Source: Neoakkermansia glycaniphila (lineage in GTDB: Bacteria > Verrucomicrobiota > Verrucomicrobiia > Verrucomicrobiales > Akkermansiaceae). From it: 64,000 nt of DNA. Of the stretch, positions 55,835 to 64,000 are shown in pieces. Position 1 is the first letter of the stretch, and every line of letters starts with the position of its first letter. The translations under genes and the position numbers were made by a program. The stretch covers positions 1 to 64,000 of the forward strand of contig NZ_LIGX01000001.1 of the NCBI RefSeq assembly GCF_001683795.1, written 5' to 3'. The notes beneath the pieces are model-generated. The model did no database searches and had not been told where the DNA came from. It saw nothing but the letters and a program-made list of their open reading frames with translations.

Positions 55835-55866
55835 AAACGGCAGGCCATGCAAGGTCTGCCGTTTTT
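55835..55866 (+). terminator. Intrinsic terminator of the GH20 gene
   Basis: AAACGGCAG (55835-55843) pairs with CTGCCGTTT (55856-55864) and continues into TTTTT. Confidence 0.8.
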
Positions 55867-55873
55867 GCTGCCC

Positions 55874-56464
55874 TCACCTCCGCATATTTCCGGGCGACTG
55901 AGGGGATACATGGGGCGGAGGTTCCGTCGTCAGCAGCGGAAATGCTTCCGGGTATTGATTCCATTGCGGGTTGCTCAGGTACAGATAAAGATTCAGTTCA
56001 TTGTAAGGCTCCCGCAGCTTTTCCTGCACTTTTTCCCACAGCAGGTTCCATGAATGGCTCTTGTTCCCGCTTTTCCAGCCGGCGCCGAGGCACACACCCT
56101 CGATCCTGAGAAAATCGTTTTCGCTATCGTAACAGAATTGCCCCGTCTGGACGAACTTCTCGATCAGCTGATTCAGCCTCTTGTCCGGCACAGGAAGGCG
56201 GCGCGTTTTTTTCACCATTTTAACCCCGGCAGCCTCATTCGTATCATGCATTTTCCCATCCTCCCATGTTTCCATCTCGACCGTCTGCACTCCATCCTGC
56301 AACCGGATATGGTACGACCGTTGATGCGTGGACAGCCAGAATTCGTAATCCTGCTTCTCCTCGGGAGACAAACGAACTTCTTTCCACGCATAATGGGTGC
56401 ATTGCACCAGTCCGGCCAGCGATAGCAATCCGGCGGTGACTATCAGGGCATTCTTGATTTTCAT
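55874..56464 (-). CDS. Putative lipoprotein of unknown function
   Basis: A 196-residue protein with a hydrophobic N-terminus ending LSLAGLVQC, a weak lipobox. No family is recognised. ATG 56464 is used rather than the frame start ten codons upstream because it begins the signal sequence. It lies between convergent GH20 and the gyrA terminator region. Confidence 0.65.
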   Translation of the reverse strand: MKIKNALIVTAGLLSLAGLVQCTHYAWKEVRLSPEEKQDYEFWLSTHQRSYHIRLQDGVQTVEMETWEDGKMHDTNEAAGVKMVKKTRRLPVPDKRLNQLIEKFVQTGQFCYDSENDFLRIEGVCLGAGWKSGNKSHSWNLLWEKVQEKLREPYNELNLYLYLSNPQWNQYPEAFPLLTTEPPPHVSPQSPGNMRR

Positions 56465-56557
56465 AGGTGTTTCTATCAGGAGGAAGCGGCGCATGCAACA
56501 TGCCGTGCATGCACCGCACGCGGTCTATGATGCACGACTCAGCATGCCCCGACAAGG

Positions 56558-56593
56558 CAAAAAAAGGCCGCCTCACCATGCGGGAGGCGGCCT
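56558..56593 (-). terminator. Intrinsic terminator of gyrBA
   Basis: On the minus strand AGGCCGCCTC pairs with GAGGCGGCCT and is followed by TTTTTT, about 28 nt past the gyrA stop codon. Confidence 0.9.
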
Positions 56594-56621
56594 GTGAAAA
56601 TCCGGATGAACAGCGAGCCGT

Positions 56622-59246
56622 TTATTCCGCAGCGGGTTCCTGTGCCGGAGCGCTTTCGCCTCCTTCGGCAGGTTCTCCTGCTGCATCGGTTTCCGGCAGT
56701 TCGTCTTCATCGTCGGGGATGACGATGGAGATGTCCTGAATGCGTTCGTTGGAGGCGAGAGTCATGAGTTTGACACCCTGCGTAGCGCGGCCCGTTTCGC
56801 GGATGGTGGCCACCTTGATGCGGACGGATTGCCCGGCGGTGGTCATGAGCATGAGTTCGTCTTCATCCGACACGACGGTGGCCGAGACGACCTTGCCCGT
56901 TTTCTCCGTGCAATTCATGGTCTTGACGCCGGTGCCCCCGCGGCTCTGGACGCGGTATTCGTCGAAGGGAGTACGCTTGCCGAGGCCGTTTTCGGAGGCC
57001 ACGAGGAGCGTCTTCGTCGGATCAACAATGGCGAGAGCCACGACGTAGTCGCCCGTGCGAGGACGGATGCCGCGCACGCCGATGGTGTTGCGGCCTTGCG
57101 TGCGGAGATCGTCTTCCGGGAAGCGGATGCTCATGCCGTCGTGCGTGACGAGGACAACTTCGTTTCCGCCCGTGGTCAGCGCGGCGTTGACGAGGCTGTT
57201 GCCTTCTTCGAGGTTGATGGCGATGATGCCCGCCTTGCGGTAATTGACGAAGTCGTTGAGGCTGGTCTTCTTGACGGTGCCGTCCTTCGTGGCGAAGACG
57301 ACGTTGCCGCTGCCTTCGGCGAAGGTGATGTCGTTGCCGTTGTCGTCCACCTTGCGTTCGAGGCGCAGAATGGCGGCGATGGCTTCTTCGGGCTGGAGGT
57401 CGAGCAGGTTCTTGATGCTGCGGCCCTGTGCGCTGCGCGCCGCTTCGTCGATTTCATACACGCGGTCCACATACACGCGCCCGGTGTTCGTGAAGAACAT
57501 GAGGTAGTCGTGGTTCTGGGCGGCGAAGAGATGCTCGATGAAGTCGGCTTCGGCATCCTTTTTCGCCCCCTTCGTGGTGGCGGCCTTCACGCCCTTGCCG
57601 CCGCGCGCCTGCACGCGGTATTCGGCGGAGCTGGTGCGCTTGATGTAGCCGCTGTGGGTGATGGTGACGATCATCGTGTCGTTCGGGATGAGGTCTTCGA
57701 TCGCCATATCTCCTTCAAAGGGGATAATGCGGGTAATGCGCGGGGTAGCGTATTTGTCCTTGATGGCGATGAGTTCGCTCTTCACGATGCCGAGCACGCG
57801 GGATTCGTTGGCCAGGATGTCGAGGTAGTCCTTGATGCGGACGAGAAGTTCGGCATAGTCGCCGGAGATCTTGTCGTTTTCAAGGGCGGTGAGCTGGTAG
57901 AGGCGTAGGTCGAGAATGGAGTTGACCTGCCGGTCGGTGAAGACGTAGCGGTCTCCCTGTACGGAGGCCTGCGAGCGGATGAGGATGCCGAGCTGCTCCG
58001 CCGTCTGGGTGGAGAAGGTGTAGGCCTGCAGGCGTTCGCGGGCTTCGTCGCGGTTCTTCGATTCGCGGATGATACGGATGAAATCGTCCATGTGGCCGAG
58101 GGCCAGCAGGAAGGCTTCGAGGCGTTCGGCATCCTTTTCCGCTTCGCCGAGGAGGTAGCGCGTGCGGCGCACGACGACTTCGCGGCGGTGCTCGATGTAG
58201 AAGTTGATGGCATCGAGCATCGTGAGCGTTTTCGGGCGGTTGTCGTGAATGGCCAGCATGTTCACGGAGAAGGAGGTTTCCATGGCCGTGAGCTTGTAGA
58301 GCTGGTTGACGACGACCTGCGGACGGGCATCGCGCTTGAGCTCGATTTCGATGCAGGTGATTTCGTCCGAAAGGTCGCGGATGCCGGAAATATCCGTCAG
58401 GATCTTTTCCTTGTACAGCTCGGCGATGCGTTCCTGCAGGGCGGCGCGGTTCACGCCGTAGGGAACTTCGCGGATGATGAGGAGGTCCTTGCCGCTGTCG
58501 GTCTGCTCGATGTCGATCTTGCCGCGGATGCGGACGGAGCCGCGCCCGGTACGGAAATAATTGTCGATGCCGGAATAGCCGAGGATGTCGCCGCCCGTCG
58601 GGAAGTCCGGCCCCTTGATGTAGGCGCGCAGGTCGTTTGCGGTCATCTGGGGGTTGTCGATGGTGGCGCAAATGCCGTCCACCACTTCGCCGAGGTTGTG
58701 CGGAGCCATGTTGGTGGCCATGCCGACGGCGATGCCGGTGCCCCCGTTGACGAGGAGGTTCGGGAAGGCGGACGGGAAGACGACGGGCTCGGTATGCTCG
58801 TTGTCGTACGTCGGCACGAAGTCGACGGTATCCTTGTCGAGGTCGGCCATCAGGGCCAGCCCCATGCCGGAGAGCTTGGCTTCGGTGTATCGGGAGGCGG
58901 CGGCGGGGTCGCCGTCCGGCGTGCCGAAGTTGCCCTGCCCGATGACGAGGATGTCGCGCATGGACCAGTTCTGGGCCATGTTGACGAGGGTGCCGTAGAT
59001 GGCCTGGTCGCCGTGCGGGTGGTAGTTACCCATCGTATCGCCCACGATCTTGGAGCATTTGCGCGTCTTGCCGCCGGGGCTGAGGTTCAGCTCCTTCATC
59101 GCGTACAGGATGCGGCGCTGCGAGGGCTTGAGGCCGTCGCGCACGTCCGGCAGGGCGCGGGAGATGATGACGGACATGGAGTAGTCCAGGAAGGAGGTCG
59201 AAAGCTCGCTGGCTACGTCCACAGGTCTGATTCGATTGTTTTCCAT
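56622..59246 (-). CDS. gyrA: DNA gyrase subunit A
   Basis: An 874-residue breakage-reunion subunit of gyrase. Catalytic Tyr120 is in AASRYTEAK. The GyrA box QARGGKG in the C-terminal wrapping domain separates it from ParC. The tail is acidic. In the quinolone-contact helix (HPHGDQAIYG, residues 76-85) the positions equal to E. coli Ser83 and Asp87 are Gln81 and Gly85. gyrA starts 21 nt after gyrB, so the two form one operon. Confidence 0.97.
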   Translation of the reverse strand: MENNRIRPVDVASELSTSFLDYSMSVIISRALPDVRDGLKPSQRRILYAMKELNLSPGGKTRKCSKIVGDTMGNYHPHGDQAIYGTLVNMAQNWSMRDILVIGQGNFGTPDGDPAAASRYTEAKLSGMGLALMADLDKDTVDFVPTYDNEHTEPVVFPSAFPNLLVNGGTGIAVGMATNMAPHNLGEVVDGICATIDNPQMTANDLRAYIKGPDFPTGGDILGYSGIDNYFRTGRGSVRIRGKIDIEQTDSGKDLLIIREVPYGVNRAALQERIAELYKEKILTDISGIRDLSDEITCIEIELKRDARPQVVVNQLYKLTAMETSFSVNMLAIHDNRPKTLTMLDAINFYIEHRREVVVRRTRYLLGEAEKDAERLEAFLLALGHMDDFIRIIRESKNRDEARERLQAYTFSTQTAEQLGILIRSQASVQGDRYVFTDRQVNSILDLRLYQLTALENDKISGDYAELLVRIKDYLDILANESRVLGIVKSELIAIKDKYATPRITRIIPFEGDMAIEDLIPNDTMIVTITHSGYIKRTSSAEYRVQARGGKGVKAATTKGAKKDAEADFIEHLFAAQNHDYLMFFTNTGRVYVDRVYEIDEAARSAQGRSIKNLLDLQPEEAIAAILRLERKVDDNGNDITFAEGSGNVVFATKDGTVKKTSLNDFVNYRKAGIIAINLEEGNSLVNAALTTGGNEVVLVTHDGMSIRFPEDDLRTQGRNTIGVRGIRPRTGDYVVALAIVDPTKTLLVASENGLGKRTPFDEYRVQSRGGTGVKTMNCTEKTGKVVSATVVSDEDELMLMTTAGQSVRIKVATIRETGRATQGVKLMTLASNERIQDISIVIPDDEDELPETDAAGEPAEGGESAPAQEPAAE

Positions 59247-59267
59247 GATAGAAAAGGTGGATGGGGG

Positions 59268-61913
<2,646 letters not shown>

Positions 61914-61982
61914 TCACACACGGGCGAAAGCAAAACGCATTTCTCTTTCCATCAACGCTTAAGACACCCCTCCGGCCACGCG

Positions 61983-63497
61983 TCACGGATAGTAATTCTT
62001 CACCTTGTCGTCAACCTGGTGCGTAGCGGCCCAGTCCGCGTACCGTTTCTTCAAATCGTCCACCACATCCTTGTGCCCGGCAGCCACATCCCGGAGCTCC
62101 GCCCGGTCGTCGACGGCATACAATTCCCACGCCTTTTTCTGCTTCGCATAGACGAGCTTGTACTCCGGCGTCATCACCATCCTGTTGCCCTCGTGTTCGC
62201 AAAAAATAGTCCTTTTCGCCCCCGGTTTCTTCCATGGCTCCGCCATGCCGTCCATGGGCTTTTCCGGCTGTACTCCGGCCCATCGCAAAATGGAGGGGGC
62301 AATATCCATAAAGTGCATCGGCGCATGATACAGCGCACCTTGCTCCATGCCCGGCATGCGGATGATGCACGGCACGGCCACGCCTCCTTCATAGGTCTGG
62401 ATCTTGTAACCCTTATACGGCGTATTGGACACGCTTGCCCATGCCTTGCCATAACCACTCGTTTTGCGCGGATGGCCGGGATACGGCTCGTAATTCCGCC
62501 CGGGCATCTCCTTCGTCGCCCCGTTGTCGGAAAGGAACATGACGACGGTATTATTCCACTGCTTCTGCCGCTTCAATGCGTCGATCAAGCGGCCCACACC
62601 CTTGTCCATCTCCACGATCTGCGCGGCATACAGCGCCATATTCACATCGTCTTCCTTCGAACAAACGGCAGGCAGAGTGCGCTCCGCAGGAATGGCCGCA
62701 TCCTTGCGGACAAGCCCCAGCTTCTTCTGCCTGGCAAGCCTCTTGTTCTGCACAGCGGCGAACCCCTGCCGGGCGTAGGAACCGATATACTTGTCCACCG
62801 TCGCCTTGGGAGCTTCGAGCGGAGTATGCGGAGCCGTATAGGCCACATACAGGAAAAACGGCTTGTCCGGCGTCTTGGCGGCATCCTTCAGGTACTCGAT
62901 GGCCTTTCCGGTAATATCGTCCGTCATGAAGAAATCCTTGGGCAAATCTCCGGCTTCCAGCATGCGGCCGTCTTCCGCCATCTTGCGGCCGGGATCGAGC
63001 GTATAATAGCCGTTCGCCCCGCTCAGCAGCCCGCGGTAACGATCGAATCCGCGCTGCCACGGATACCAGCCGTCTCCTGTGCCCACATGCCACTTGCCGG
63101 ACATATAGGTGCGGTAACCCGCCTTGTTGCGCAAGAGTTCGGGGAGAGTGGGAATGGACGGGTCCAGATGCCCGCGGTAGCCGGGTCGTCCGAGATCCTT
63201 GTCCAGATGGCCCACGCCAACGCTCTGCGGGTACATGCCCGTCAACAACGAAGCCCGGGAAGGAGAACAGCGCGGCACGGTATAGCAGCGCGTCGCCAGC
63301 ATGCCTTGCTTCGCCAGAGAATCGATATGCGGCGTCGCAATCTCCGACCCGTAGCACCCGAGATCGGACCAGCCCATATCGTCCGCCAGAATCACGACGA
63401 TATTCGGCCGTTTCGGCGAGATTTCCGTCGCGGCAAACGCCATGCTGCACACCGACAACAGAAAACAGAACAGGTAACGCACCATGGCCGTCATCAT
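61983..63497 (-). CDS. Exported sulfatase (arylsulfatase type)
   Basis: A 504-residue exported sulfatase with signal peptide (about 1-23, ending SMAFAA). The formylglycine site is Cys77-Ser-Pro-Ser-Arg81 in PRCSPSRASLLTG, and the metal-binding Asp pair is at 39-40 (ILADDMGWSDLG). SDNG and KWHVG motifs follow. It is probably active on sulfated mucin or other host glycans, and needs an anaerobic sulfatase-maturing enzyme from elsewhere. The start is uncertain: ATG codons at 63497, 63494 and 63485 are possible, and the open frame extends to 63653. Confidence 0.9.
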   Translation of the reverse strand: MMTAMVRYLFCFLLSVCSMAFAATEISPKRPNIVVILADDMGWSDLGCYGSEIATPHIDSLAKQGMLATRCYTVPRCSPSRASLLTGMYPQSVGVGHLDKDLGRPGYRGHLDPSIPTLPELLRNKAGYRTYMSGKWHVGTGDGWYPWQRGFDRYRGLLSGANGYYTLDPGRKMAEDGRMLEAGDLPKDFFMTDDITGKAIEYLKDAAKTPDKPFFLYVAYTAPHTPLEAPKATVDKYIGSYARQGFAAVQNKRLARQKKLGLVRKDAAIPAERTLPAVCSKEDDVNMALYAAQIVEMDKGVGRLIDALKRQKQWNNTVVMFLSDNGATKEMPGRNYEPYPGHPRKTSGYGKAWASVSNTPYKGYKIQTYEGGVAVPCIIRMPGMEQGALYHAPMHFMDIAPSILRWAGVQPEKPMDGMAEPWKKPGAKRTIFCEHEGNRMVMTPEYKLVYAKQKKAWELYAVDDRAELRDVAAGHKDVVDDLKKRYADWAATHQVDDKVKNYYP

Positions 63498-63664
63498 GCA
63501 TGGTTTGTCAGAAAATGGCAAGTCCAAAGCCGGGAACAGCCTGATTTTCCGGCCTTTGCTCCCTGCATTCCAACACCTCTCCGCCACCCCGAGGCATGCA
63601 AAAGCGGCTTGACTTTCACCATCGGCTGGCGGATACTGCGGAACAGCCCGCATGGCCCTTTGTT

Positions 63665-64000
63665 ATGCTCAAGACCGTTTTCCCCCTGCTCAGCATCGTT
63701 TCATGCTTCCTTTGCCAAGGCAAGGAAGTACTCATTCCGATCGGCACCTATGAAGGATCCATCGTGCCGGAACAAATGCGCCCGTTCACCCTGCCCGAAA
63801 AGGGAACCGTCACCAACCTGATCGATCCCGAAGGCCGCATTGCGAAGGGAACCGTCTTCGCCAAGCTCAACGACGAACAATTGAAGCAGGAAAAGGAGGA
63901 CATGGAAACGCGCATTCGGACCAACAAAATGACCAAGCGCGACGACATCCGCAACATGCAGAAGCAAAAGCGCGACATCGAATTCTACTTCTCCCTGCCC
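63665..64000 (+). CDS. Partial gene: exported adaptor-like protein
   Basis: An open frame from ATG 63665 runs without a stop to the window edge (112 codons). It begins with a signal peptide (MLKTVFPLLSIVSCFLCQG), then a lipoyl-like segment KGTVTNLIDPEGRIAKGTVFAKLND and a charged helix (EQLKQEKEDMETRIRTNKM). This is the layout of an HlyD/RND-type periplasmic adaptor or related fusion protein. The rest lies outside the window. Confidence 0.7.
   Translation, partial: MLKTVFPLLSIVSCFLCQGKEVLIPIGTYEGSIVPEQMRPFTLPEKGTVTNLIDPEGRIAKGTVFAKLNDEQLKQEKEDMETRIRTNKMTKRDDIRNMQKQKRDIEFYFSLP

Overview
The window looks like a chromosomal segment from a mucin-associated Verrucomicrobiota, most likely an Akkermansia or close relative. 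This is an inference from gene content, with no database search. It rests on four PEP-CTERM surface proteins, MutA/MutB methylmalonyl-CoA mutase, exported GH20 and GH18 enzymes and a sulfatase, high GC with very GC-rich third positions, and start codons that mostly lack a Shine-Dalgarno sequence. No rRNA, tRNA, insertion sequence, phage or CRISPR array was seen.

Layout. 0.1-6.6 kb: a giant RHS protein with an AT-rich variable C-terminus, followed by a small exported Sel1-repeat protein (possible toxin/immunity pair). 6.9-14.5 kb: housekeeping genes (ndk, a lysozyme-like lipoprotein, rpoZ, smpB, a 2-Cys peroxiredoxin, dnaB, bioA, a DUF4105 membrane protein, a DUF6506 protein). 14.7-21.8 kb: four exported serpins with different reactive loops; a GH18 enzyme lies between the third and fourth, and its signal peptide is in another reading frame. 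22-26.3 kb: mutA-mutB. 26.7-33.1 kb: a heavy-metal RND efflux operon. 33.1-36.7 kb: three PEP-CTERM genes; a fourth lies at 42.9-43.6 kb. 36.9-42.6 kb: a lipoprotein, then on the minus strand a cobalamin riboswitch, nrdD, a separate 62-residue glycyl-radical protein, nrdG and an AspT-type transporter. 44.2-48.5 kb: an AcrAB-type RND pump. 48.9-56.5 kb: a fused fucosyltransferase/pyruvyltransferase, three exported unknowns, a GH20 hexosaminidase and a small lipoprotein. 56.6-61.8 kb: gyrB-gyrA. 62.0-64 kb: a sulfatase and a partial adaptor-like gene.

Most interesting result. Three of the four PEP-CTERM genes are preceded by a 176-181 bp segment bounded by 15-bp inverted repeats of form CGGATN5ATCCG. 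The repeat centres differ between loci but match, inverted, within each locus. In each case a TTGAC-type -35 box sits just inside one repeat and points outward, the repeat would form the promoter spacer, and a -10-like box lies outside next to the gene. As assembled, one gene is ON (34669) and two are OFF (33391 and 43573). Flipping the 43604-43784 segment would create TTGACG-N17-TATAAA. This is the structure expected of invertible, phase-variable promoters that exchange the -35 box. The fourth gene, a paralogue of the ON gene, has an ordinary fixed promoter.

Other points: the B12 riboswitch and split class III ribonucleotide reductase, GyrA carrying Gln and Gly at the two classical quinolone-contact positions, a gyrB promoter embedded in alternating CG tracts, and several promoters placed so that the mRNAs should be leaderless.
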